64,000 nt of DNA. It comes from Mycolicibacterium iranicum. Lineage in GTDB: Bacteria; Actinomycetota; Actinomycetes; Mycobacteriales; Mycobacteriaceae. Shown here piece by piece: positions 26,545 to 35,663 of this stretch. The notes beneath the pieces are model-generated. The model was given only the letters and a program-made list of their open reading frames with translations. It made no database searches and was not told where the DNA came from. Within the stretch, counting starts at the first letter, position 1. Each line of letters begins with the position of its first letter. The stretch lies in the NCBI RefSeq assembly GCF_002101705.1, contig NZ_LQPC01000052.1, positions 1-64,000 on the forward strand. Direction: 5' to 3'. The position numbers and the translations under genes are program-made.

Positions 26545-29500
26545 TCCTTGCTCCTGGAATTCTGTGCCGGACACATCGCGCGAACCGGGCAGTGGGCACA
26601 TCCTTCGTTGACCCGTGCGACGAACTCCGGGCCCTGGGTCGCCGCGGCTGCCTGGCGGACCCGCGAGTGCCACTCGGAATGACCATCGGAGGTCAAAGCG
26701 TCCTGATGGCGTTCGGTGGCCCCGCCACCCGTGGCCTTGCCGAGATAGACGAGCCGCCCGCCCCCGGGCTCGTCGCCCTCGGCGAGCAGACCCGCGGCCA
26801 CCGCCAGCTGATACATCGCCAGCTGCGCGTGGGACTGTGCGTCGTCCTTGGTAACAGGACTCTTGCCGGTCTTGATGTCCACGACGACGAGCCGGCCCTC
26901 GCTGTCGCATTCCAGCCGGTCGAGCCGGCCGCGGATCCGCACCGAGGGGCCCTCGGAATCTGCGTCGCCGATCAGGCCGTCGACGTCGACCTCGGTGCCG
27001 ACCTCGGTCAATTCGGAGCGGCTGTCGGTACGCCACCGCAGAAAGGTCGAGAGCATCTCCAGATGCCGCGCCAGCTCGTTGTCCGAATGCCACTGTGCAT
27101 CGAAAGGCAATTCCTGCCAGACCTTTTCGAGTTCATTGAGCAGCTGACTTTCGGACTTCCCCGAGTCCGAGACAAGGGCGTGCACCAGCGACCCCAGGGC
27201 CGAGCGGATATCGCGACCGCGCGAGCCTCCGTGGCGTTCCAGTAGCCAGCGCAGCGGGCAGTCCGCCAGCATCTGCAGCGTCGACGGCGACATGGTGACC
27301 ACATGGTCGTCGCCCTCCCACAGAGGCTCGTGGGTCGACAGTTCACGCGTGCCGTACCACGAGTCGGGATCCGCCCCGTGCACACCCGCCTCGGCCAATC
27401 GCGCCAACTGAGCTGCCGCACAGGCTCTTTCCGTGTCGTCCACCGCGCCGGGCGGTGCGCACACCACGGCACGCAGCCGCCCGACCAACGCGGCGGGTGC
27501 CAGCATCCGCGGAGCCCTGATCGGCACGGCGGGCTCGGTCGCCGGCTCGGTAGCCAGTGCGGCGAGCTCGTGACAGAACGACGACGGCAGCAGAGCGGAA
27601 TCACCGCAATCGCTGTCGACTGCCGTCACGAGCAGGCGGCTGCGTGCCCGGCCCATCGCAGCGATCAGCAGCCGCCGTTCCTCAGCCAGCAGCGGCGCGC
27701 GGCTCGACAACCGTTGGCCCGCTTCGACAACACCATCGATCACGTCGACGAGATGCTGGGTGCCCAACACGCCGCCACGAGGAGATACGTTGGGCCACAG
27801 TCCTTCCTGCAGACCGGCGATCACCACGAATTCCCATTCGCGGTTCAGTGCCGAGTGTGCGCTGACCAGCGAGACGCCGGCGCGGGCCTGATCGTCGCCG
27901 CGGGGCGGAAGGGAAAGAGACCGGATGTGATCGATCAGGCCGCGAATCGATGCCCCTGCCGTGCGGTCGACGTACTGCTCGGCGACGTCGAACATCGCCG
28001 TGACGGCGTCGAGGTCGCGCTCTGCCTGGGCGGCTGCGGGTCCGCCGCGCTCGCTCGCTGCCAGCCACCGCCGCTGCAGGCCAGAGCGGTGCCATGCCTG
28101 CCACAAGGTGTGGCGCGGATCGCTGCCCTCCTCGGCGCTGCGGCGCGCGGCGGTCAGCACCGAGCGCACCCGGCGCAGAGCACGCGCCTGCTCATCGGGC
28201 AGCACCACGAGGTCGGAGTGCAACGCCGTCACCAGGAGCTCGCCGAAACCGTCGGGTGAGCCCGGCGAGGCCCGGCGCAGTGTGCGACGCAGCTGGCGCA
28301 GCGACACCGGGTCGACGCGCCCGATAGGTCCGGTCACCAGGGCCAGCGCCCGGTCGCCATCGAGGTGGTCGGCGGTGGCTTCCAGGATCGTGAGCAGTGT
28401 CCGCACGGCCGGCTGATCGGCAAGGGGCGCATCGGTGTGCGGTTGGTCCACGGGGACACCAGCCGCAGCCAGCGCGCGCGCCAAAGCCGTGCCCGAACGG
28501 GGAACCGAGCGGACGATCACAGCCATCTGGTCCCACGGCACGCCGTCGACGAGGTGTGCGCGACGCAGCGCGTCTGCGATCAGAGCTGATTCGGCGTGTG
28601 GCGACGCGGCGATGCGCACCGTCAGCGAGCCCTCCCCTTCTCTGCCGGTGAACTCGCGCGCAGCCTCAGCTCCCGGAAGCCGCCGTGTGACAGCGCTTAT
28701 CGCCTCTGCGAGCGGCGCCGCGCAGCGGTGGGATCGGGTGAGCGCCAGTGTATGGCCGTCACCGCGCAGTAACGCCGGGTCGGCGCCGCGATACCCGAAC
28801 ACCGTCTGGTGCGGATCGCCGGCGATCACAGTGAGTTCGGCACCGGCGGCCAGGATCTCGACGAGCCGGGCGGTCTGCGGGTCGAGGTGTTGCGCATCGT
28901 CGACCAGCAGCAGTTGAATGCGCGCCCGTTCGGCGGCCAGCAGGTCGGCGTCCACGGCGAAAGCCTCCAGCGCCGCGCCGACCAGCTCCGCGGCGCCCAA
29001 TGCCGGCACGGTGGCCTGGGGGGCGGCCATGCCAACAGCGGAACGCAGAAGCATGATCTGCTCGTAGGCCTGCGCGAACCGGCCGGCCGCCTGCCACTCG
29101 GGGCGGCCGCTGAGACGACCGACGCGTTGCAGCGCAAGCGGATCGACGCCGCGCTCACTGCAGCGGGCCATCAGGTCGCGCAGTTCGGTGGCGAAGCCGA
29201 CGGTGCTCAGTGCAGGGCGCAGCTGCCCCGGCCACCGGACCGGCGACGCGTCGCCGTCTTCGAGGTCGCCGGCGAGTAGCTCGCGGATGATCCCGTCCTG
29301 CTCTGCGCTGGTGATCAGCCGCGGCTGCGGGCTTCCGTTGCGCTGCGCGGCGAGGCGCAGCACCGCGAACGCGTACGAGTGCACGGTGCGTACGAGCGGT
29401 TCGCGCACCGCGTCACGCCCACCCGCACCCAGCAACCGAGAGGTGATGGATGCCCGGGCGTGGGCGCTGAGTCTCGCCGAACCCGTCAGCAACAGAACCG

Positions 29501-29663
29501 ATTCCGGATCGCAACCGGCCGCGATGTGGGCCACCGCGGTGTCCACGAGCAGGGTGCTCTTGCCCGTGCCCGGCCCGCCCAGCACTCTGACGGTGCCGCG
29601 CGTATCTCGGCGACCCAAGGCGTCGAGTGTCAGTTCGGTGTGCGGGGCGGACATGCCACGCAT
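26541..29663 (-). CDS. adnA: AdnA, helicase-nuclease subunit of AdnAB
   Basis: About 1040 residues if started at the ATG giving MRGMSAPHTEL; an ATG three codons later is equally possible, and the frame is open to 30455 without support. The motor domain has VLGGPGTGKSTLLV and LLVDDAQHLDPQ (the usual DEXQ is altered to DDAQ). The C-terminal nuclease shows GSLVHALV, RGRLDRLEC and VVDIKTGKSP, flanked by cysteines (ADCPLRW and CAHCPVRAMCP) that fit the Fe-S cluster of AddB/AdnA-type nucleases. It is translationally coupled to adnB by an ATGA overlap and divergent from lipV. Confidence 0.93.
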   Translation of the reverse strand: MRGMSAPHTELTLDALGRRDTRGTVRVLGGPGTGKSTLLVDTAVAHIAAGCDPESVLLLTGSARLSAHARASITSRLLGAGGRDAVREPLVRTVHSYAFAVLRLAAQRNGSPQPRLITSAEQDGIIRELLAGDLEDGDASPVRWPGQLRPALSTVGFATELRDLMARCSERGVDPLALQRVGRLSGRPEWQAAGRFAQAYEQIMLLRSAVGMAAPQATVPALGAAELVGAALEAFAVDADLLAAERARIQLLLVDDAQHLDPQTARLVEILAAGAELTVIAGDPHQTVFGYRGADPALLRGDGHTLALTRSHRCAAPLAEAISAVTRRLPGAEAAREFTGREGEGSLTVRIAASPHAESALIADALRRAHLVDGVPWDQMAVIVRSVPRSGTALARALAAAGVPVDQPHTDAPLADQPAVRTLLTILEATADHLDGDRALALVTGPIGRVDPVSLRQLRRTLRRASPGSPDGFGELLVTALHSDLVVLPDEQARALRRVRSVLTAARRSAEEGSDPRHTLWQAWHRSGLQRRWLAASERGGPAAAQAERDLDAVTAMFDVAEQYVDRTAGASIRGLIDHIRSLSLPPRGDDQARAGVSLVSAHSALNREWEFVVIAGLQEGLWPNVSPRGGVLGTQHLVDVIDGVVEAGQRLSSRAPLLAEERRLLIAAMGRARSRLLVTAVDSDCGDSALLPSSFCHELAALATEPATEPAVPIRAPRMLAPAALVGRLRAVVCAPPGAVDDTERACAAAQLARLAEAGVHGADPDSWYGTRELSTHEPLWEGDDHVVTMSPSTLQMLADCPLRWLLERHGGSRGRDIRSALGSLVHALVSDSGKSESQLLNELEKVWQELPFDAQWHSDNELARHLEMLSTFLRWRTDSRSELTEVGTEVDVDGLIGDADSEGPSVRIRGRLDRLECDSEGRLVVVDIKTGKSPVTKDDAQSHAQLAMYQLAVAAGLLAEGDEPGGGRLVYLGKATGGGATERHQDALTSDGHSEWHSRVRQAAAATQGPEFVARVNEGCAHCPVRAMCPAQNSRSKE

Positions 29664-29732
29664 GACATCACGAGGGTCCGACAACTCCGCCTCACCTGGT
29701 CTGCGCCGGACGCGCCTGGCACCATCGGCAAG

Positions 29733-30515
29733 GTGACCGACCTGCTGTGCACCTACCGATTCGGACCGACCGGACCCGCCACGGTCCTTGCTCTCCATGG
29801 ACTGACCGGACACGGCAAGCGCTGGGAAACGCTGTTCACTCGCCATCTGCCCGACGTGACGGCGATCGCCCCCGACCTCCTCGGACACGGGCGCTCGTCG
29901 TGGGATGCGCCGTGGACGATCGAGGCAAACGTCGCGGCGCTCGCTGCCCTTGTGGACGCCGAAGCCGATGGTCCGGTCGTCGTGGTGGGCCATTCGTTCG
30001 GCGGTGCTATCGCACTGAACCTCGCTGCGGCGCGGCCGGATCTGATCACCGGCCTGGTGCTTCTGGATCCGGCCGTGGCGTTGGACGGGCGATGGATGCG
30101 TGAAGTGGCCGACGACATGTACAGCTCGCCCGATTACACCGACCGAGCCGAGGCCCGTCAGGAGAAGGTCGGCGGTTCGTGGGGCGAGGTGCCCGACGAC
30201 GAGCTCGATCGCGAACTCGACGAGCACCTCGTCGATGCGGCCGACGGCCGCGTGGGGTGGCGCATCAGCATTCCGGCCATGTTGTCGTACTGGAGCGAGC
30301 TGACCCGACCTGTTCCCGTGCCGCGCGATGGCACCCCCACCACGCTGGTACGGGCCACGCACACCGACCCGCCCTACGCGAGCGACGAGCTGATCACCGC
30401 GCTGGAAGCTGGTCTCGGACCGAATTTCACGCTCTTGGAATGGGACTGCGACCACATGGTTCCGCTCGCGAAGCCCACCGAGACCGCGGCCGCGATCCGG
30501 GACCGGCTGGCCTGA
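29733..30515 (+). CDS. lipV: Alpha/beta-hydrolase, LipV-like esterase
   Basis: 260 residues from the GTG giving MTDLLCTYRFGPTG; a longer frame overlapping adnA is a shadow. The oxyanion motif VLALHGLTGHGKRW, nucleophile elbow VVGHSFGGA and the catalytic histidine in DCDHMVPLAKP are visible, with the acid likely in the ATHTDPPY strand. Homologous to M. tuberculosis LipV, an esterase, at the same locus. It is followed two bases later by the ATL gene, so the two are probably co-transcribed. Confidence 0.88.
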   Translation: MTDLLCTYRFGPTGPATVLALHGLTGHGKRWETLFTRHLPDVTAIAPDLLGHGRSSWDAPWTIEANVAALAALVDAEADGPVVVVGHSFGGAIALNLAAARPDLITGLVLLDPAVALDGRWMREVADDMYSSPDYTDRAEARQEKVGGSWGEVPDDELDRELDEHLVDAADGRVGWRISIPAMLSYWSELTRPVPVPRDGTPTTLVRATHTDPPYASDELITALEAGLGPNFTLLEWDCDHMVPLAKPTETAAAIRDRLA

Positions 30516-30517
30516 CG

Positions 30518-30814
30518 ATGGCCGCGATCACCGAGGAGCAGGTGGAGACGGTGCGCGGCCTGGTGGCCTCCATTCCGTCCGGTCGCGTGTCCACCTACGG
30601 TGACATCGCCGACGCCGCAGGGCTTTCCAGTCCGCGAATCGTCGCCTGGATCATGCGGACCGACTCGTCAGACCTGCCGTGGCACCGGGTGATCCGGGCA
30701 TCGGGACGGCCCGCGCCGCATCTGGAGACGCGCCAGCTGGAGCGTTTGCGCGCCGAGGGGGTGCTGGCCGACGACGGCCGGGTATCGCTGCGAGAGTACC
30801 GCCACACGTTCTGA
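30518..30814 (+). CDS. Alkyltransferase-like protein (ATL, MGMT family without active cysteine)
   Basis: 98 residues. MGMT DNA-binding fold with GRVSTYGDIADAAG and the recognition segment DLPWHRVIRASGRP. In true O6-alkylguanine methyltransferases the motif is PCHRV; here the cysteine is replaced by tryptophan (PWHRV), as in ATL proteins, which bind O6-alkylguanine and route the lesion into nucleotide excision repair. A complete small family member, starting two bases after the lipV stop. Confidence 0.92.
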   Translation: MAAITEEQVETVRGLVASIPSGRVSTYGDIADAAGLSSPRIVAWIMRTDSSDLPWHRVIRASGRPAPHLETRQLERLRAEGVLADDGRVSLREYRHTF

Positions 30815-30856
30815 GGATCGCGGGAGCGAAGTCACGGCTGTGGATTCGGGCGCGAT

Positions 30857-30881
30857 CACAGCCAGGAATGCTATTCCGCGG
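30857..30881. repeat. Dispersed palindromic element with GGAATGCTATTCCGCGG, half copy
   Basis: The 25 bases at 30857-30881 (beginning CACAGCCAGGAATGC, ending ATTCCGCGG) are identical to 50521-50545. Here the opposing arm is absent, but GGCTGTG upstream (30837-30843) can pair with CACAGCC. It lies between the ATL gene and the convergent kinase-like gene and could act as a terminator. Confidence 0.65.
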
Positions 30882-30884
30882 CAC

Positions 30885-31739
30885 TCACAACGCGAGGCGC
30901 ACCAGTGCCGCTGTGCGCGCAAGACCGGGGAACGCCGCGGCCGTCGACCTCGGGTGCAGCGCATGCACACTCAAGCGGAACATCAACGCACGCAACAGCA
31001 TCTGCGGCCATTCTGGCAGTGCGGACCACCGCTCGATCAGCGCGTCGTCCGCCTCGCCCCAGGCCAGAGCGTCCACGACGACAACGCCCGCGGCCCACGC
31101 GGGTGGACGCCAATACGGCGTGATGTCGGTGATTCCCGGTGCCGCAGTGCCCGCGAAAAGCACTGTGCCGTAGAGATCTCCGTGCACCAACTGGCTGGGG
31201 CTCTTGGTCGGGCGACGCAGCATGGCGAGCTGGTTGATCAACTCGATGGACTTCTGTCCGTCAGCGGTGCCCGGCCCGACTCGCGCGCCCGGCGGCAGGG
31301 AATGAAGCGGGCGCTCCTCCCACGCCGCACGGTCGGCGGCGATGAACACGTCGACATCTCCCCACGGAGCGATCGGCGGCTGGGTCAGGAAGCGGGGACG
31401 CTCCAACTTGGACGTCGCCTCGTGCAACCGCACTGCGGCGGAGACGACTTCGTCGTGACGGGGCTCCGGGGTCCCCGCGACGTAAGTGTCCGCTCGCCAG
31501 CCCGCGACGACGTAGCGCCCGTCCGTCGAACGGACGGGGCGGGCCAGCCGCACCCCGTCGACGAACAGCGTCTCCCTAACCTTCGCCGACCAGGCGGCAC
31601 GGGCGTGGTCGGCGACCATCGACAACACGACCTCGCCGCAGCGCCAGCCACCCTCCCAGCTGGATCCCAGCGGCGCCGGCTGCACCCCGGACAGCCCGAA
31701 AGCTGCAAGTACATGCTCGGGCGGGCGCTCTGCGGTCAC
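30885..31739 (-). CDS. TIGR02569-family kinase-like protein (Rv3205c-like)
   Basis: 284 residues. The C-terminal half has QLVHGDLYGTVLF and ITDITPYWRPP, recalling the HGDxxxxN and DxD motifs of aminoglycoside phosphotransferase-like kinases, though the usual asparagine and aspartate are altered (L-Y-G-T and D-I-T). The N-terminus GGWRCGEVVLSMV resembles a nucleotide-binding lobe. It matches the actinobacterial TIGR02569 family. No activity is known to me. It lies downstream of moeZ on the same strand. Confidence 0.75.
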   Translation of the reverse strand: MTAERPPEHVLAAFGLSGVQPAPLGSSWEGGWRCGEVVLSMVADHARAAWSAKVRETLFVDGVRLARPVRSTDGRYVVAGWRADTYVAGTPEPRHDEVVSAAVRLHEATSKLERPRFLTQPPIAPWGDVDVFIAADRAAWEERPLHSLPPGARVGPGTADGQKSIELINQLAMLRRPTKSPSQLVHGDLYGTVLFAGTAAPGITDITPYWRPPAWAAGVVVVDALAWGEADDALIERWSALPEWPQMLLRALMFRLSVHALHPRSTAAAFPGLARTAALVRLAL

Positions 31740-31775
31740 CGCAACAGCGTAAGCGCAGCGGCGGCCAACCCAGCG

Positions 31776-32954
31776 TTAGTACATGACCATGTCGGGTTCG
31801 AGTTGCTTGCCCCACGCAACGATTCCGCCTTGCACGTGCAGCGCGTCGGAAAATCCCGCCTTCTTCACGATGGCGAGCACCTCGGCAGAGCGGACCCCGG
31901 TCTTGCAGTAGAACACCGGAGTCTGGTCGACCTTCAGCTTGGACAGCGCCTCGCCGGTCTCGAACGAACCCTTCGGGATCAACTCGGCACCCTGGATGTG
32001 GTTGATGTCCCACTCGACCGGCTCCCGGACGTCGATCAGCGCCAACGGCTTGCCGGATTCCAGAAGCTCCCGCAACTCGCGGGGGGTGATGGTCGATTCG
32101 GCGGCAGCCTCCGCAGCCTCGTCGGAGACGACGCCGCAGAACTCCTCGTAGTCGATGAGTTCGGTGATCTTCGGCGTCGACGGATCCTTGCGGATCTTGA
32201 TCGTCCGATACGTCATGTCGAGCGCGTCGTAGACCATCAGGCGGCCCAGCAGCGGCTCGCCGATACCGGTGAGCAGCTTGATGGCCTCGGTGCCCATCAC
32301 CGACGCGATCGAGGCGCACAGGATTCCCAGCACGCCACCCTCGGCGCACGACGGCACCATCCCGGGTGGCGGCGGCTCGGGATACAGATCGCGATAGTTC
32401 AGACCCAAGCCGTCGGGCGCGTCCTCCCAGAACACCGACACCTGGCCTTCGAAGCGGTAGATCGAGCCCCACACATACGGCTTGCCTGCCAGCACGGCGG
32501 CATCGTTGACCAGGTAGCGCGTCGCAAAGTTGTCGGTGCCGTCGAGAATCAGGTCGTACTGGGCGAACAGGTCGACCGCATTTTCCGGTTCCAGGCGGAA
32601 CTCGTGCAGGTTGACGGTGACGAGCGGGTTGACCTCGAGGATCGAGTCCTTGGCGCTCTGCGCCTTCGAGCGGCCGATGTCGGACTGGCCGTGGATGATC
32701 TGACGCTGCAGATTGGACTCGTCGACGACGTCGAACTCGACGATGCCGATGGTGCCCACGCCCGCGGCGGCCAGGTAGAGCAGCGTCGGCGATCCGAGGC
32801 CTCCGGCCCCGATGACGAGGACCCTGGCGTTCTTCAACCGCTTCTGCCCGTCCAGGCCGAGGTCGGGAATGATGAGGTGGCGGCTGTAGCGCGCGACCTC
32901 TTCGCGAGTCAGTTCAGCCGCTGGCTCTACCAGCGGCGGCAACGGTGAGGACAC
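31776..32954 (-). CDS. moeZ: MoeZ: adenylyltransferase/sulfurtransferase for sulfur-carrier activation
   Basis: 392 residues. The N-terminal ThiF/E1 domain contains VIGAGGLGSPTLLYLAAAG, FDVVDESNLQRQ and the catalytic DGTDNFATRY. A C-terminal rhodanese domain carries the active cysteine in VFYCKTGVRSAEV. In M. tuberculosis MoeZ activates CysO and molybdopterin-type sulfur carriers, linking it to cysteine and molybdenum cofactor synthesis. A SigH-like promoter is visible upstream and is listed separately. Start MSSPLPPLVEPA matches homologs. Confidence 0.93.
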   Translation of the reverse strand: MSSPLPPLVEPAAELTREEVARYSRHLIIPDLGLDGQKRLKNARVLVIGAGGLGSPTLLYLAAAGVGTIGIVEFDVVDESNLQRQIIHGQSDIGRSKAQSAKDSILEVNPLVTVNLHEFRLEPENAVDLFAQYDLILDGTDNFATRYLVNDAAVLAGKPYVWGSIYRFEGQVSVFWEDAPDGLGLNYRDLYPEPPPPGMVPSCAEGGVLGILCASIASVMGTEAIKLLTGIGEPLLGRLMVYDALDMTYRTIKIRKDPSTPKITELIDYEEFCGVVSDEAAEAAAESTITPRELRELLESGKPLALIDVREPVEWDINHIQGAELIPKGSFETGEALSKLKVDQTPVFYCKTGVRSAEVLAIVKKAGFSDALHVQGGIVAWGKQLEPDMVMY

Positions 32955-33004
32955 CGACTTCTCCTTGGTTGGCTGTATGACCCATCTCAGCAGGTACGCA
33001 GTTC

Positions 33005-33030
33005 AACAGCAACGAGGCCCCATCGCTTCC
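33005..33030 (-). promoter_or_regulatory. Possible SigH/SigE-type promoter upstream of moeZ
   Basis: On the minus strand GGAAGC (complement of 33025-33030), preceded by G, is 17 bases from GTT (complement of 33005-33007). The consensus is GGAAYA-N16-20-GTT, so the fifth -35 base differs. The moeZ homolog in M. tuberculosis is, as I recall, SigH-dependent, which supports the call. Confidence 0.45.
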
Positions 33031-33047
33031 CGCGCGGTCACGATCGC

Positions 33048-33112
33048 CGGGCGTGCGCGAATGCACAGAATTACCGGCGCGGCGGGGTACAGACACGCAC
33101 GCTCGCGGTGCG
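33048..33112. repeat. Dispersed palindromic (REP-like) element, copy B
   Basis: Starts with GCGTGCGCGAATG near 33051 and ends with CACGCACGCTCGCGG near 33110, the same ends as the element at 5088-5152, with a different centre. It lies 15 bases downstream of the DUF3152 gene's stop, in a position suited to termination of that transcript. Confidence 0.6.
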
Positions 33113-33126
33113 TGTGGGGCCCAGGA

Positions 33127-34158
33127 TCAGGCGATCGGATAGGGCCAGGGATTGAATCGGCACGTCAGCCCATCGGCGGTGACCGTGCCCGGGTCGAACT
33201 TGGCCGCGTCGTTGTTGTTCGTGGAGAACGTCTGCTGCATCATGATCGGCGCGAGAGCACCGTTTTCCAGACACTGCTCGTGACGCGCGTAGCCCATCGC
33301 GTGCCCGACCTCGTGATTGATGACGTACTGCCGGTAGGACCCGATGTCGCCCTGGAACGGCACCGCACCCCGCACCCAGCGCGCCTCGTTGATGAACACC
33401 CGGGACTGGCCCTGGAAGGCAGGGTTGTAGCAGGACGCTTCCAGCGGGATGTCGTATCCGCAGCCGTCGCGAATGGTCATCGGCGAGGTCAGCGACACCC
33501 GGAAATCGGGAACCACGCCGGCGGCGGCATCGATGCGCGTGAACGCGAACTCCGGGTTGTGCGTCCAGCTCTTCGGGTTGGCCAGCGTCTCGGTGACCAT
33601 GCGCGCGAAGCCTTCGTCACCGCCGAAGGTGGTGGTGTCCACGCCGTCTTCGACCTCGACGGTGTAGGTGAACACTTTGGTAGTGCCCTGGCCGACCTGG
33701 GGTGTCGTGCCCGGGACGACGTGCCAGGTACGGGCGCCTGCCTCGGTGAACGGCCCGCCCTGGGGCAGGATCCCGGTGGGCAGACTGGCGTCGAATTCGG
33801 TCAGACCCTTGGGCGGCGCGCCGACGATGGCGGTGCTCGCCATCCCGATCGTGGGAGGACCCTGAACGGGTCCTTCCTCCTCCACCACCTGTGGGGCGCT
33901 CGTGCCGGTGATGGTCTGGTAGACGACGACCACGGTGAGAACGACCAACAGCGGCAGCGCGTAGGCACGCCACCCGTAGGTGGAGATGAAGCGTCCGATC
34001 CAGGACTGCTTGCGCCAGCGCGCGTGCTCGTCCCGGTTGGCCCGCGGCCTACCCGGCTGCTCGGCCAGCGGGTCGCGTTGCGCACGAAGCGGCTCCCGCC
34101 ACTCGTCGCGCAACACCGGCGCGCGACCGCCCCCGCGACTCCCTGGGTCGTAGGTCAC
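33127..34158 (-). CDS. Membrane-anchored metzincin-like metalloprotease, DUF3152 (Rv3207c-like)
   Basis: 343 residues from the GTG giving MTYDPGSRGGGRAPV; a longer frame exists but is not needed. The N-terminus is basic and Arg/Glu-rich, then a single membrane segment (YALPLLVVLTVVVVYQTI) and a large exported domain. Near the C-terminus the motif NHEVGHAMGYARHEQC matches HEXXHXXGXXH of metzincins, so a zinc protease active outside the membrane is likely. Paired cysteines elsewhere (CGYD, SCYN) suggest disulfides. The family is annotated only as DUF3152 as far as I recall. Confidence 0.85.
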   Translation of the reverse strand: MTYDPGSRGGGRAPVLRDEWREPLRAQRDPLAEQPGRPRANRDEHARWRKQSWIGRFISTYGWRAYALPLLVVLTVVVVYQTITGTSAPQVVEEEGPVQGPPTIGMASTAIVGAPPKGLTEFDASLPTGILPQGGPFTEAGARTWHVVPGTTPQVGQGTTKVFTYTVEVEDGVDTTTFGGDEGFARMVTETLANPKSWTHNPEFAFTRIDAAAGVVPDFRVSLTSPMTIRDGCGYDIPLEASCYNPAFQGQSRVFINEARWVRGAVPFQGDIGSYRQYVINHEVGHAMGYARHEQCLENGALAPIMMQQTFSTNNNDAAKFDPGTVTADGLTCRFNPWPYPIA

Positions 34159-34261
34159 CGAAACAGAATGACACAGCTCAAGGGACTTGCAGGTCCGGCG
34201 CGCCACCGAAGCACTGCTCAGGCGACCCTTGCATGTAGAGCCGACGGACCCGCTGTCCTGA

Positions 34262-35020
<759 letters not shown>

Positions 35021-35028
35021 ACACCGGA

Positions 35029-35090
35029 CCCGAAACCGCGCTCCCGCAACCGTTCACGCGCAAGGCGGAACCGCGGGAGCGTGTTTCGGG
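35029..35090. terminator. Bidirectional terminator between the TetR and DUF3107 genes
   Basis: Interrupted inverted repeat: CCCGAAAC (35029-35036) plus CGCTCCCGC (35039-35047) pair with GCGGGAGCG (35073-35081) and GTTTCGGG (35083-35090), with a small internal bulge and a 25-base loop. It lies between convergent stops. Confidence 0.65.
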
Positions 35091-35095
35091 CCGCG

Positions 35096-35353
35096 TTACT
35101 GGCTCTTGGTCACTTCCGCGCCGAGGGCGTTCACACCGAAGCCGACCCGTCGCGAATCCGCGGCTCCGATCTCGACATAGGCGATGCGCGCGGATTGGAC
35201 GAGGAAACGCCGACCTTTCTCGTCGGTGAGAGCGAGCACGGCCGGATCGCCGCTCAATGCATCGGTGACCAACTTCTCCACCTCGGCCGGGGTCTGCGCG
35301 CTGGCGAAAATCAGCTCGCGCGGGCTGTCGGTGACACCGATCTTGACCTCCAC
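35096..35353 (-). CDS. DUF3107 protein (TB9.4/Rv3208A-like)
   Basis: 85 residues from the GTG giving MEVKIGVTDSPRELIF, the conserved start; AGAAGG lies nine bases upstream. A continuous frame to 35665 exists, but it runs through tandem repeats and shows no conservation. The sequence SARIAYVEIGAADSRRVGFG is characteristic of this small cytosolic actinobacterial family, of unknown function. It converges on the TetR gene across a terminator. Confidence 0.85.
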   Translation of the reverse strand: MEVKIGVTDSPRELIFASAQTPAEVEKLVTDALSGDPAVLALTDEKGRRFLVQSARIAYVEIGAADSRRVGFGVNALGAEVTKSQ

Positions 35354-35663
35354 GGTGAGAACCCTTCTGTTCGTGTGCTCGGCTACTCCAAGGAGGCTAA
35401 TGGACGTCGGCACGGTGAGCGGCCGCTGGGCTTCTGCGTACGCGAGGAGCGAAACAGCAGGGGCGTACGCGAGGAGCGAAACAGCAGGGGCGTCCGCGAG
35501 GAGCGAAATAGCAGGGCGTGACGCACGTGCCGCGGCCATAACGCCACGGCGACCGAACCGAGTCCCGACCGTGACCGCCAGCGAGGCCGCGTCAGCCTCA
35601 TCTGTCACTTCTGCCTCAGTACCATCGGCCCCGGAAACGGACAGAGCTGACTGGGAAAGTGGC
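35354..35663. other. Intergenic region with tandem repeats between DUF3107 and MmpS-like genes
   Basis: 310 bases between divergent genes. It holds three 27-base tandem repeats (listed separately). It also holds AAGGAGG at 35390-35396, four bases before an ATG at 35400 that is in frame with the MmpS-like gene. Both strands are open through the repeats, but codon content looks like repeat DNA rather than a conserved protein. Promoters for both flanking genes must lie here; none is obvious. Confidence 0.5.
35436..35516 (+). repeat. Three tandem 27-base repeats
   Basis: Copies at 35436-35462, 35463-35489 and 35490-35516, each beginning GCGTACGCGAGGAGCGAAAC or a two-base variant. Copies 1 and 2 are identical; copy 3 differs at two positions. 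As the unit is a multiple of three, it reads as a nine-residue repeat in open frames on both strands. There are no spacers, so this is not CRISPR. Confidence 0.9.

Noticed and set aside
26545-27093. N-terminal extension of adnB by about 180 codons
   Set aside because: Runs through adnA in another frame, lacks homology, and the ATGA overlap marks the true start.
30840-32948. 702-codon plus-strand frame opposite moeZ
   Set aside because: Antisense to intact ThiF and rhodanese domains; no own motif.
35436-35516. Possible CRISPR array
   Set aside because: Repeats are directly abutting 27-mers with no spacers and no cas genes are nearby.
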